A DNA stretch of 64,000 bases from Paraburkholderia terricola. GTDB taxonomy: Bacteria; Pseudomonadota; Gammaproteobacteria; Burkholderiales; Burkholderiaceae. The notes under the pieces were generated by a model. It worked only from the letters and a program-made list of their open reading frames with translations, made no database searches and had not been told where the DNA came from. The translations under genes were made by a program, and so were the position numbers. Where the stretch lies: contig NZ_FRAB01000019.1 of NCBI RefSeq assembly GCF_900142195.1, positions 1 to 64,000 on the forward strand, given 5' to 3'. This document shows, one piece after another, positions 34,904-44,145 of the stretch; position 1 is the stretch's first letter; each line of letters starts with the position of its first letter.

Positions 34904-35046
34904 CCGCAGTTCCTCCTGGCGTGAATGCACGCGGTTCGTCCAATGACTCGAAGGTCGTGGCGACCTCCCATGCCATTGGACCACGTATGAACAAGCGGCG
35001 TCGGAATCCGCCCTGAAGATGGGAACGCGAGCCGCCGCCCGCAACC

Positions 35047-36462
35047 TTAGGCGGCCGCCTCCTCGACATGCGCGCCAAACCACAGCGCCGCGCACAGATT
35101 CAGCTCGGCCAGCACGTCGGGCGTGAGCGCGGCGAAGCCGGGCGGCGCATCGGGGCCAGCCGCGATCGACGCCGCATCGGCGCCCTCGCCGGCCGCTTCC
35201 GCGACGCGCAGCAATGCGCCGAGCGTGCCGCTGCGCGAAACGATCGCCTCGCGAATCCGCGGCGCGAGGCCGAGTTTCTCCAGCACCGCAGCCGGCGTGC
35301 TGCCGACCACCACATGCACCAGCGAAAAAATGCCGGTCATGAAAGCCGCATCGGCGAATTCGTCGTCGGCCGGGCGCAGCCGGCTTGCGGCCAGTTCCAT
35401 GAAGCGCGAGCGCGTGCCGGCCAGGTGCACCAGCGGATCGGCGCGCCACGGCAAATCGCCGCTGTCCGCGTAGAGCAGCAGTTGCGCCCAGCGCGCGATC
35501 TGCCGCGTGCCCGCAGCGATGATCGCCTCGCGCAGCGACGCAATATTGCGCCCGAGGCCGAACGCACTCGAATTGACGAGGCGCAGCAGTTGCACCACCA
35601 CGCCGGGGTTCAGCTTGAGTTCGGCCTCCAGCTCGACGATGCCGGCATCGCGCGAAAGCAGTCCCAACAGACGCAGCAGGCCCGGCCGCAGCGAGCGGTT
35701 GCGCGGCGCGGTCAACACCTGCGGCCGCGCGAAGAAGTACCCCTGGAACAGATCGAAGCCGAGTTCGCGAGCAAGCATGAAGTCCTCGCGCGTCTCTATC
35801 TTCTCGGCGATCAGCGTCTTGCCGTAAGCGCGCACGGCCGCCGCCAACCCGGGCAGCGCGTCACGCGCGGTCAGCAGAAAATCGATCTTGACGATGTCCG
35901 CATACGGCAACGCCGCGAACAGTTCGTCCGACAGTTCGCTGACGTCGTCGAGCGCCACTTCGAAACCGGCGCGCCGCAATTCGGTCAGCCGCCGCGTCAG
36001 TTGCGGATCGAACTTCACGGTTTCGAGGATTTCGAGCACGAAGCGCTCGGGCGGCATCAGATGGACGATGTCGTTAAAGAGCAGCGCGCGGTCGATGTTG
36101 ACGAAGCCGCGATGCCGCCCGAGCACGGCCGGCACACCGATCCCGCCGATGGTGCGCGCCACCACGTGCGCGGTGGCCTGGGCGTCGTTGCCGACTTCGG
36201 CATAGTTATGCGCGCCCGCTCGAAACAACAATTCGTAGCCATGCAGCGCGCCGTCGCGATCGAGAATCGGCTGGCGGCCCAGGTAGACGAACTGGCCCGC
36301 GGCATCGGCTCTACCATCGGCTCTACCATCGGCTCTACCATCGGCTCTACCATCGGCCCTAACATCGGCCCTAACATCGGCCCCGGCATCGGCGCCCGAG
36401 GCAGACGGATCGAGCACCCCGCTACGCCGGGAAATAGCCCTGACAATGTGACGTTCAGACAT
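35047..36462 (-). CDS. EAL-HDOD signalling protein with repeat-rich N-terminus
   Basis: A 471-residue YuxH-type protein. Residues about 20-55 are a run of Ala-Asp-Gly-Arg repeats coded by a 12-bp tandem repeat. An EAL-like domain follows (about 60-265), with ELLFRAG at the EAL position and GFDLFQGYFFARP at the end, so catalytic residues are degenerate and it probably senses or binds rather than cleaves. The HDOD domain (about 270-460) has LRLVNSSAFGLGRNIASLREAI. HDOD proteins regulate motility, virulence and stress behaviour, without hydrolase activity. Gene tail is 143 bases before the peroxiredoxin start. Confidence 0.88.
   Translation of the reverse strand: MSERHIVRAISRRSGVLDPSASGADAGADVRADVRADGRADGRADGRADGRADAAGQFVYLGRQPILDRDGALHGYELLFRAGAHNYAEVGNDAQATAHVVARTIGGIGVPAVLGRHRGFVNIDRALLFNDIVHLMPPERFVLEILETVKFDPQLTRRLTELRRAGFEVALDDVSELSDELFAALPYADIVKIDFLLTARDALPGLAAAVRAYGKTLIAEKIETREDFMLARELGFDLFQGYFFARPQVLTAPRNRSLRPGLLRLLGLLSRDAGIVELEAELKLNPGVVVQLLRLVNSSAFGLGRNIASLREAIIAAGTRQIARWAQLLLYADSGDLPWRADPLVHLAGTRSRFMELAASRLRPADDEFADAAFMTGIFSLVHVVVGSTPAAVLEKLGLAPRIREAIVSRSGTLGALLRVAEAAGEGADAASIAAGPDAPPGFAALTPDVLAELNLCAALWFGAHVEEAAA
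36303..36394. repeat. 12-bp tandem repeat in the EAL-HDOD gene
   Basis: CATCGGCTCTAC is repeated four times, then degenerates as CATCGGCCCTAA twice and finally CATCGGCCCCGG and relatives. The 12-base period keeps the frame and adds or removes four residues (roughly RADG) per unit, so strains should differ in copy number. Confidence 0.9.
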
Positions 36463-36762
36463 GGATCATCGGCGCAAGGGTTCGGAAAGGCCATGCAGCG
36501 GCGTCACAACCGGCACTGCATAACAGGTTTGCCGTATTAACGGACACCGGGCCGTCGCGCTTTAACCGAACAGGTCCGGAAGCACGGCCAGCGCGCACGA
36601 CGGCTCCCTTACAGCATGTTTCTTGCATCAATCGCTAAAGATTTGCCGGCGCGGGTCGTTATCTTGTTCTGATGGGGCGGCCTGATACCTCTCGACCCGC
36701 CCGAGCACGGCGGACCGCGAGCCGCTCCGCCTGCAGACGAACACAGGTTGCCAGCGACAAAC
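36463..36762. other. 300-base gap between divergent c-di-GMP genes
   Basis: Divergent promoter region of the EAL-HDOD gene and the PAS-GGDEF-EAL gene. I see no supported gene, no strong hairpin and no recognisable operator. Confidence 0.4.
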
Positions 36763-38577
36763 ATGGAAGCGAACAGGATCACCGCGCCCCGCCGGGGCTC
36801 CTTGCGCACGGTCGTGGACCGGCTTCGGGCGTTCGGCCGGCGCGCGGACGTCAAGCCGCGGATGGCCAATAGCCGCGCCGCGCAATTGGAACAGGTGGTC
36901 GGCGCGGTCGATCTGCTCGCGCATGTCGACCGCGAACTGCGCTTCATCTACGTGTCCGACGCCAGCCTGCGCTTCATCGGCTACCACCGCGAGTATCTCG
37001 AGACCGTCACGCTGCACGAACTCGTCGCGCCCGCCGACGTGGCGCGCCTCGACGCCCTGCTCGCGCGCGCCGCCGCGTCGGGCAACGTCGAGAAGGCCAC
37101 GCTCGGCCTCATCAAGTCGTTGACCTATCCGATCACGGTGGAGCTGCGCGTGGTGCGCAGCAATCACGACGGCATCGACGGCTACGCGATCGCCGGCTTC
37201 GACGTTTCCGCGTGGCGCGCCAGCGAGGAACGCCTGACCCAGGCGCTGCATCTGGACCGCCTCACCAATCTGGCGAATCAGCCGGCGCTGATCCCCGCCG
37301 TGCTCGACGCGCAACAGCAAGCCGACGCGCACGGCACGCCGGCCGCGCTGCTGCTGCTCGACATCGACGACTATCAACGCGTGAACCGCGCGCTCGGCTA
37401 CGACGCCGGCGACGAAATGCTGCGCGACACCGCGCGGCGTCTGTTGAACATGACGAGCCCGAGCGAGACCGTCGCGCGCGTGGCAAGCGACGAGTTCGCG
37501 ATCCTCGTCAAGCCCGCCGCCAGCCGCACCGACGCGGCCGCCGCCGCGGAAGCGCTGGCGCGGCGGCTGTTGACCGCGATCCAGCAGCCGTATGCGTTCA
37601 ACGGCCAGCAGGTGCATCTGTCGGCGAGCATCGGCATCGCGCTCTATCCCGACGTGCGCCACGCCAACGACACCGCCGGCCACGACACCCATCTGCTGCG
37701 CTGGGCCGACCACGCGTTGCTGCAAGCCAAGGCGGCCGGCGGCAACACGCTCGCCTTCTACGTGCCGGACGACAACCCCGCCGACGCCGAGCGCCTGAAG
37801 CTCGAGGCCGATCTCTACGACGGCGTGCGCAACGGCGAGTTCTCGCTGCACTTCCAGCCGATCACGAGCAGCCGCACGCACGGCGTGGTCGGCGTGGAAG
37901 CGCTGATGCGCTGGTCGCATCCGGTGCATGGCCTCGTGCCGCCGTCGATGTTCATTCCGCTCGCGGAGTCGATCGGCCTGATCAACTTCCTCGGCAACTG
38001 GGTGTTGAAGGTCGCCTGCATGCAGTTGATCCAATGGGATGCGCAGGGCATCTCGCTGCAATACGTGGCCGTGAACGTGTCGCCGCAGCAGTTCCGCGAC
38101 CCGCGTTTCAAGGACGCCGTGCGCGAGGCGATCGAGCTGACCGGCATCGATCCGCGCCGCCTCGTGTTCGAGATTACGGAAAGCCTGCTGATGCACGACC
38201 CCGCGCACGCCAAGGTGCTGCTCGAGGATCTGACCGCGATGGGCATCCGCTTTGCCGTCGACGATTTCGGCACCGGCTATTCGAGCCTGGCTTACCTGCA
38301 ACGATTCCCCCTCGCCAAGCTCAAGATCGACCGGAGTTTCGTCGAGAATCTGCTAACCTCGCGAAACGATCAGGCCATCGTGAGCGCCGTCGTCGGCCTC
38401 GCGCAAACACTCGATCTCGAACTGGTGGCCGAGGGCGTCGAAACGGAAGCGCAGCGCGCGCTGCTCACCGAAATGGGATGTGACCACATACAGGGATGGC
38501 TCGTCTGCCAGGCGCTGCCTTCCGAGGAACTCGCGCAGCGTTTCGAGGCGCGCTCGCTTCACCTGCACACCGTCTAG
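36763..38577 (+). CDS. PAS-GGDEF-EAL protein (probable c-di-GMP phosphodiesterase)
   Basis: A 604-residue three-domain protein. PAS at about 45-150 (RELRFIYVSDASLRFIGYHR), GGDEF at 160-330 and EAL at 345-595. The GGDEF site reads VASDEFAIL, so synthase activity is probably lost, whereas the EAL site is intact: VEALMRWSHP, VNVSPQQFRD, FEITESLLM, VDDFGTGYSSLAYL and VAEGVETE. The degenerate GGDEF probably binds GTP as an allosteric input. TTG 36748 would give five more residues. The downstream HDOD gene follows after 91 bases. Confidence 0.92.
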   Translation: MEANRITAPRRGSLRTVVDRLRAFGRRADVKPRMANSRAAQLEQVVGAVDLLAHVDRELRFIYVSDASLRFIGYHREYLETVTLHELVAPADVARLDALLARAAASGNVEKATLGLIKSLTYPITVELRVVRSNHDGIDGYAIAGFDVSAWRASEERLTQALHLDRLTNLANQPALIPAVLDAQQQADAHGTPAALLLLDIDDYQRVNRALGYDAGDEMLRDTARRLLNMTSPSETVARVASDEFAILVKPAASRTDAAAAAEALARRLLTAIQQPYAFNGQQVHLSASIGIALYPDVRHANDTAGHDTHLLRWADHALLQAKAAGGNTLAFYVPDDNPADAERLKLEADLYDGVRNGEFSLHFQPITSSRTHGVVGVEALMRWSHPVHGLVPPSMFIPLAESIGLINFLGNWVLKVACMQLIQWDAQGISLQYVAVNVSPQQFRDPRFKDAVREAIELTGIDPRRLVFEITESLLMHDPAHAKVLLEDLTAMGIRFAVDDFGTGYSSLAYLQRFPLAKLKIDRSFVENLLTSRNDQAIVSAVVGLAQTLDLELVAEGVETEAQRALLTEMGCDHIQGWLVCQALPSEELAQRFEARSLHLHTV

Positions 38578-38668
38578 CGATGCGGTCCCAGCGCTCACGC
38601 GGCGAAACAAGCCGGCTCATGGCCGGCGTGGCATTCATTGGAACAGGTATGGCTTCTGCGGGATTCAC

Positions 38669-40126
38669 ATGGTAAAGGCGGCAGTGCTCGACCGGCTCTG
38701 GACGCGAATGAGCGAGCGCGGCGATTTTCCGATGCTGTCGCAGTCGCTGCGCAGCACCATGGCGGCGATGAACAATGACGACCTCGACTTCACCGGCCTC
38801 GTCCAGGTGGTGTTATCGGACTTCGCGCTGACCCAGAAAGTGTTGCGGCTCGCCAATTCGGCGATGTACATGGCGTTCGGCGGCAACATCACCACCGTCT
38901 CGCGCGCGCTGATGGTGCTCGGCATGGACGCGGTCGGCCACCTCGTCGTCGGCCTGAAGATCGTCGATCACTTTCATCACAGCGCGCCGCGCCGCATCGA
39001 CGCGAAACTCGAATTGAACCGCACGCTGCTCTCGGGTTGCGTCGCGCGCAAGCTGACCGAGCGCGGCGATCTGCGCGCCGGCGAGGAAGCCGTAGTCTGC
39101 ACGCTGATGCGGCAGATAGGCAAGCTGCTGGTGGTGTTCTATCTCGACGCCGAGTGGGACCAGATCCGCCGGCATATCGACGACGGCGCGCTCGAGACCG
39201 ACGCCTGCGTGCTGGTGCTCGGCGTCACGTTCGACGAGATCGGCGCCGAAGCCGCGGTGCGCTGGCGGCTGCCCGACATGATCCGCTCCGGCATGGGCGA
39301 GTTCGACCCGCAGGACACCGAGCAGCCGCGCCAGGTGCAATGGCTGCGCGCGATCACCAATTACTCCACGGCCGTCGCCGACGTGCTCACCCAGTCGGGC
39401 ATGCCGGAGGAGGAGCGCGAGGCGCGCATCGGCGAACTGGCGCAGGAATATAGCCGCGTGCTGAACACCGATCCCGAAGTGCTGCTCGAGATGAGCGTGG
39501 CGCTGGCCCGCGAGGAAGGCGGCGACGGCGTGATGCGCGAGATCGTCGAATTGCGCGCCAACGCGGACGCGATCGCGCGCGAGGCGCTCAATCCCGAAGC
39601 GCGCATCGCGGCGGGCGTGGAGGATCTGCGCGGTCTGCCCACCGGCAGCCCGCTCGCGCCGGCGCTCGCGATGGCTTCGGAAACCGTGCTTGCCGGACTG
39701 GGTTTTGCGCGCACCGTGGTGTTCGTCAAGCACAGCAACGGCACCTTCAAGGCGCGGTTGGGTCTTGGTCCGAAGATCGACGCGGCACTGCCCCGGCTGA
39801 CGTTCAACACCGCCTTCGAGCCCGACGTGTTTCATCTCGCGATTGCGAACTCGGTCGGCATTTTCATCGAGAACGCGCGAGATCCGAAGATGGTCGCGCG
39901 GCTGCCCGAGTGGTTCCGCCGCTCGTTCGACGACGCCCGTGCCTTCGTTCTGTTGCCGGTGGTCGACGAAACGGGGCAGACGGTGGCGCTGCTGTACGGC
40001 GACTGGTCGCATACTCAGGAGCCACGCAGAATCTCGCAGAAGGAAATGAGCGTGTTGAACGAACTGGCCAAGGAGTTAGGCCGTTTTTTTGGTCTGGGGC
40101 AGATGCGGGAAATGGAGACGATGTGA
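38669..40126 (+). CDS. HDOD domain protein with GAF-like C-terminus
   Basis: A 485-residue protein. An HDOD domain occupies the first 230 residues (LTQKVLRLANSAMYMAFGGN and ITTVSRALMVLGMDAVGHL are diagnostic), followed by a helical linker and a C-terminal GAF-like region from about 345 (LAPALAMASETVLAGLGFAR, then FVLLPVVDETGQTVALLYGD). The combination is a signalling adaptor rather than an enzyme. It follows the phosphodiesterase gene by 91 bases on the same strand and probably shares its promoter. ATG 38669 starts directly at the domain; longer upstream frames lack similarity. Confidence 0.88.
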   Translation: MVKAAVLDRLWTRMSERGDFPMLSQSLRSTMAAMNNDDLDFTGLVQVVLSDFALTQKVLRLANSAMYMAFGGNITTVSRALMVLGMDAVGHLVVGLKIVDHFHHSAPRRIDAKLELNRTLLSGCVARKLTERGDLRAGEEAVVCTLMRQIGKLLVVFYLDAEWDQIRRHIDDGALETDACVLVLGVTFDEIGAEAAVRWRLPDMIRSGMGEFDPQDTEQPRQVQWLRAITNYSTAVADVLTQSGMPEEEREARIGELAQEYSRVLNTDPEVLLEMSVALAREEGGDGVMREIVELRANADAIAREALNPEARIAAGVEDLRGLPTGSPLAPALAMASETVLAGLGFARTVVFVKHSNGTFKARLGLGPKIDAALPRLTFNTAFEPDVFHLAIANSVGIFIENARDPKMVARLPEWFRRSFDDARAFVLLPVVDETGQTVALLYGDWSHTQEPRRISQKEMSVLNELAKELGRFFGLGQMREMETM

Positions 40127-40250
40127 AGACGTGGCGTGATCGTTGATCGCGGCGCTTCGCTTGTTACCGGTTCTGCATTTGCCCGACGCCTCGCGTGCGG
40201 AGCGCGGCATGTTCCGCATGCCGCAGCCCTTCGGATACACGCCTCAAGCC

Positions 40251-41624
40251 TTAATCCTCGATCCGCTCCAACCCTTCCGCGCTGCGATCCGCCACCCCTG
40301 CCCACGCACCCGCCATCAAGCCCAACTGGGCGACCTCTTCCACCGTCAACGGCTGCAGGCGCGCGCACATGGCCTCGACGTCATCCCATGCGCCGCGCTC
40401 CAGCGCTTCGACCGCGGAGAGCAGCAAGCCCAACACGCCCTCGCGATGCAGAATCGCCGCCTGGATCGGCCGCGACAGCGTCAGCACATTGAGCGTGCTT
40501 TCGAGCGAGCCGCCGAACACCGCATCGACGAATGAAAACACGCCGGTGAGAAACGCCGCGTCGGCCTCGTCACGCCCCGCTTCGGGCAAGCGCTCGATCG
40601 CCAGTTCCATGAAGCGCGCCCGGGTCGCCGCGAGTTGCAGCAAGGGATCGTCCTCGAGCGCGACCTTGCGGCCGTCGGCGTAGAGCAGCAATTGCGTCCA
40701 GCGCGCGATGCGGTCGGTGCCCGTCGCGTTGATCGCTTCGCGCAGCGTCGTCACCTTATGGCCGACCGCGAGGCCGCTCGAATTCGCGAGCTTCATCAGA
40801 TGCATCACGAGCACCGGATTCAGTTTCAACTCGGCTTCGAGCTGCGCGACGGTCGGATCGCCCGCCAGCAGTTGCAGCAGATTCAGCAACGCATGCCGCG
40901 GCGCGCTGACACGGCGCGTCAACGAGGTCTGCGCACGCGCGAAGAAATACCCCTGGAAACGGTCGAAGCCGAGCGCCAGCGCCGCCTCGAAACCGGCCTG
41001 CGTGTCCACGCCCGACGCGATCAATAATTTGCCCGCCGACTTGAGCACGCTCGCGAGCTTGGGCAACAGCGCGGCCGGCGCGCGTGTCACGTCGATCTTG
41101 ACCACGTCCGCGTAAGGCAGCAGCCTGGCGAAGCTCTCGTTGGGCTGCGTCACTTCGTCGAGCACGAAGCGGTAGCGCCGGCCATGCAACTGCACGATGC
41201 GCTCGATCAGCGCCTCGTCGACTTCGATTGCGGGCGACAGTTCGAGCATGAAGCGCTCGGCGGGCAGCCGCTCGATTGCGTCGTCGAGCAGCAACTCGCG
41301 GCTTACATCCACGTAAGCCGGATGCCCGGTGAGCGCGCCGCGCACGTGGCCTTGCACGAGGCCGCGAACGATCGCGTTCGCCACCTGTTGCGCGGGACTC
41401 GGCGCGCGGCCCGGCAACGCGTCGGGCTCCGCCTGGGTGTTCGGGTTCGAAGCCGGCTCGTCGGCCGGGGCGTCGGGCCATGCCGGCGCGCGGACCTTGA
41501 TCTCATAGCCGCACAGCATGCCGTCCCGATTCAGAATCGGTTGCCGCGCAAAGCTGGCGTTCAATTGCGTATCGTCCGTGGCGCCTGTGCGGCCCGGATT
41601 TTCGATTGCGATGGTGGTGCTCAT
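40251..41624 (-). CDS. Second EAL-HDOD signalling protein
   Basis: A 457-residue paralogue of the 35047-36462 gene: RQPILNRDGMLCGYEIKVRA opens an EAL-like fold whose EAL motif is replaced by YEIKVRA, then the shared ending GFDRFQGYFFARAQTSL, and an HDOD domain (MKLANSSGLAVGHKVTTLRE). It has no long repeat at its start. Like its neighbour it is probably a non-catalytic sensor or scaffold. The pair flanks the two plus-strand genes, giving four signalling genes in 6.6 kb. The similarity of the two EAL-HDOD genes suggests a duplication. Confidence 0.88.
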   Translation of the reverse strand: MSTTIAIENPGRTGATDDTQLNASFARQPILNRDGMLCGYEIKVRAPAWPDAPADEPASNPNTQAEPDALPGRAPSPAQQVANAIVRGLVQGHVRGALTGHPAYVDVSRELLLDDAIERLPAERFMLELSPAIEVDEALIERIVQLHGRRYRFVLDEVTQPNESFARLLPYADVVKIDVTRAPAALLPKLASVLKSAGKLLIASGVDTQAGFEAALALGFDRFQGYFFARAQTSLTRRVSAPRHALLNLLQLLAGDPTVAQLEAELKLNPVLVMHLMKLANSSGLAVGHKVTTLREAINATGTDRIARWTQLLLYADGRKVALEDDPLLQLAATRARFMELAIERLPEAGRDEADAAFLTGVFSFVDAVFGGSLESTLNVLTLSRPIQAAILHREGVLGLLLSAVEALERGAWDDVEAMCARLQPLTVEEVAQLGLMAGAWAGVADRSAEGLERIED

Positions 41625-42021
41625 TCCGATCCCCCGCTCAGCGCCACCCCGGCGCCTCCTGCTGTATTTTGGTTTTGCTGCATCGACAGCGTGCGGCCCA
41701 AGGTCTGAAGCCCAGAAGCCGTTTCGCCCGCGATGCGCCAGGCGATTCTATCTCACGTCGTTATCGGCGGACATGCCTGTGAAGCAATATCTGGAAATAT
41801 TTGGCGAGCGGCCTCAACGATAACCGGCCAGCAATAGACAATGCTTGAAGGCGCGCGCGACTCCCTGCGAAACATCGATCTGAAGAGTGCATGGAGGGGG
41901 CCGCCGGCGCTCCGACTCGCGCCGTGGCCGGTATCGCTTCCGGGCTTTCAATATGCAAACGGCCGCTGTTCACGATCAGCGGCCGCTTGCATTTACTTCA
42001 AAAAGAAACCCTCACCAGGCA
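41625..42021. other. 397-base gap between EAL-HDOD gene and binding-protein gene
   Basis: Contains the promoter of the EAL-HDOD gene and the downstream end of the aot binding-protein gene, with one strong hairpin (41954-41991). I see no supported gene. Confidence 0.4.
41954..41991 (-). terminator. Hairpin downstream of the binding-protein gene
   Basis: TGCAAACGGCCGCTG pairs with CAGCGGCCGCTTGCA over 15 bp with one mismatch and an eight-base loop. It lies 31 bases past the stop on the minus strand. The following T tract is poor, so it may stabilise the 3' end rather than terminate. Confidence 0.5.
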
Positions 42022-42822
42022 TTACTTCAACACGACCTTCACATCGAAGTACTTCGCCGCGAAGCGGTCGATCGTGCCGTCCGCCTTCAGTTCCTTGAGC
42101 GCCTCGTTCAACGCGTTCTTCAGCGCCGTATCGCCCTTGCGGATGCCGAAGCCGACGCCCGCGCCGAGCAGTTTCTCATCCGTGACGACCGGGCCGGCGA
42201 ACTCGAAGCCCGCGCCTTGCGGCTTCTTCAGAAAGCCCTTCGAGGCCGCTTCCGCGTCCTGGAACGCGGCGTCGAGCCGCCCGGAGGCGAGGTCGGCGTA
42301 GATCTGATCCTGCGTCTGATACGGCACGACGTCGACACCGGCGGGCGCCCAGCGCGCCTTTGCATACGCTTCCTGAATCGTGCCTTGCAGCACGCCGACG
42401 TGCTTGCCCTTGAGCGAGGCCGGCGTAGGCAGCAAAGCGCTGCCCTTCTTCGCGATCATCTGATTCGGAATCGAATAGATCGGATCGGTGAAGTCGACCG
42501 CCTGGCGGCGCTGATCCGTGATCGTCATGTCGGAGTTGATCGCATTGAACTTGCGCGCCTGCAACGCCGGAATCAGGCCGTCGAACGAATTCTCGACCCA
42601 CACGCATTTCGCCTTGAGCTTCGCGCACACCGCGTTGCCGACGTCGATATCGAAACCTTGCAGTTCGCCCGACGGCGACTTCGATTCGAACGGCGCGTAC
42701 GACGCCTCCACGCCGAAGCGCACTTCCTTGATGTCCGCCGCCGACGCGGTGCCTGCCGTTACCGTGACCGCCGACGCCGCGAACAGCGCGAGCGCAGCCA
42801 TGTTTCGCCAATTCATCTTCAT
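42022..42822 (-). CDS. aotJ: Arginine/ornithine ABC transporter substrate-binding protein
   Basis: A 266-residue periplasmic binding protein of the HisJ/ArgT/AotJ class. A signal peptide (1-28, ending ASA) is followed by IKEVRFGVEASYAPFESKSP, GFDIDVGNAVCAKL, the ligand pocket NAINSDMTITDQRRQAVDFT and VGVLQGTIQEAYA. It is 270 bases downstream of astE on the same strand, far from its permease genes (52464-53906), but the context is arginine uptake. AGAGG precedes ATG 42822; a second ATG lies two codons in. Symbol by context, not proof of ligand. Confidence 0.85.
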   Translation of the reverse strand: MKMNWRNMAALALFAASAVTVTAGTASAADIKEVRFGVEASYAPFESKSPSGELQGFDIDVGNAVCAKLKAKCVWVENSFDGLIPALQARKFNAINSDMTITDQRRQAVDFTDPIYSIPNQMIAKKGSALLPTPASLKGKHVGVLQGTIQEAYAKARWAPAGVDVVPYQTQDQIYADLASGRLDAAFQDAEAASKGFLKKPQGAGFEFAGPVVTDEKLLGAGVGFGIRKGDTALKNALNEALKELKADGTIDRFAAKYFDVKVVLK

Positions 42823-43092
42823 TACGGGTGTTCCTCTACGGTATTGAATAAGACGGAGCCGAATCCGGGCAAACATGATTGCCGCGCCAAAAAGGCGATT
42901 CAAACTCGCGCGGCCGGTGTGGTGCAACGCAACAGCCGCGAGGCGGCGATTGTACAGGCCGGGTTGCGTACGACTGACGGGGCCAGGCAAGCGCGAGCGT
43001 CGCGCGACGCCGGATCGATGCACGTCGAACGTGCAAATCCGTGTCGCGTTCACGCAAGGCGGAGAACATAAAACAACTGAAGCGACGCGCGG

Positions 43093-44145
43093 CTAGACGA
43101 GTTGCGACAGCGTCTCGCCGGTGATTTCGATCACCAGCAAACCGGCGCGCAAACCCGGCTTGACCGTGGCGTTCGGAAACACGATGCGCTCTTCATCGTG
43201 ACGCACGGTGTAGCGATAGTCGCCGTCGCGCGCGAGCAGGGTGCCCTTCGCGAACGGCGTGAAGTTGGGCACGTCCTCGGCCAGCAGCAATTCGAACGCT
43301 TCACTGTGCTTGGTGAGTTGATCGATCACGGTGAACACGCGCGGCATCGCCGCCTGCGTGTTGCCGTTCGTCCCGGCGAGCAGATGACGCAGCGCTTCAT
43401 CCGCGCCCGCGAACCGTGTCAGGTCGTTCTGGCCGAACGGCCGCACCTTGCCGAGTTCCAGCGTGCAAGCTTGTGCACGGCAAGTCTCAGCCGTGAAGTT
43501 CGAGAACGTGTTGGCCTTGGTGGTATGCAACAGCACCGCGCTGATGCGCGCCTCGCCGAGCCATGCGAACATCGCGCGCGAAAACGGCTTGCCGGTATGC
43601 GGCAACAACGCGAATTGCTCGAAGGCGGAGGCGCGAATCGCCGTATGCATGTCGACATGCCAACGCACGCCCGGCTTATCCGACGCGGCGGCGAAGAAGC
43701 GCATCGCCGCCTGTTCCAACGCGGCGGCACGCGACGCTTCGTGGCTGTGCGGCAGTTGTTCGTGCCGTCCGCTGAAGAGGCGGTTCAGATCGTCGTCGCG
43801 ATAACGGCACGCGTCGCGCATGGCGTCGACGTTGCCGAGGATCACCATCAAGCGGCAGGTCAGCGCGGCATCGCCGTGCGCGATATCGCGCACGAGACGC
43901 GACAGCAGTTCGATCGGCGCGGTCTCGTCGCCGTGAATGCCGGCCGAGGCGAGCACGCTGCGCGTATCGCGCTCCTGCGCCGCGGGCTCGATGACGAGCA
44001 CGCCATCGTCGAGCCACGACCAGCGCGCGCCGTGGGCACACGTACCCTGCGCCTCATGCGCGGCAGGCCGCGAACCCGCCAGCGTATAGGCGAGGAAATC
44101 GTCGAGCAGCGCGACCGGCATGCCGTGCTCAGCGCTGGAAGTCAT
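43093..44145 (-). CDS. astE: Succinylglutamate desuccinylase
   Basis: A 350-residue zinc carboxypeptidase-type enzyme, last of the arginine succinyltransferase pathway: N-succinylglutamate to glutamate and succinate. Zinc ligands are seen in SAGIHGDETAPIELLS (His and Glu) and HVDMHTAIR (His). Length is normal for AstE. The start overlaps the end of astB by 17 bases, so the two are translated together. The order astB-astE at the operon end matches aruB-aruE in Pseudomonas. Confidence 0.93.
   Translation of the reverse strand: MTSSAEHGMPVALLDDFLAYTLAGSRPAAHEAQGTCAHGARWSWLDDGVLVIEPAAQERDTRSVLASAGIHGDETAPIELLSRLVRDIAHGDAALTCRLMVILGNVDAMRDACRYRDDDLNRLFSGRHEQLPHSHEASRAAALEQAAMRFFAAASDKPGVRWHVDMHTAIRASAFEQFALLPHTGKPFSRAMFAWLGEARISAVLLHTTKANTFSNFTAETCRAQACTLELGKVRPFGQNDLTRFAGADEALRHLLAGTNGNTQAAMPRVFTVIDQLTKHSEAFELLLAEDVPNFTPFAKGTLLARDGDYRYTVRHDEERIVFPNATVKPGLRAGLLVIEITGETLSQLV

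Noticed and set aside
36303..36394. Repeat array as a CRISPR or iteron
   Set aside because: The 12-bp units are adjacent, within a coding frame and without replication genes.
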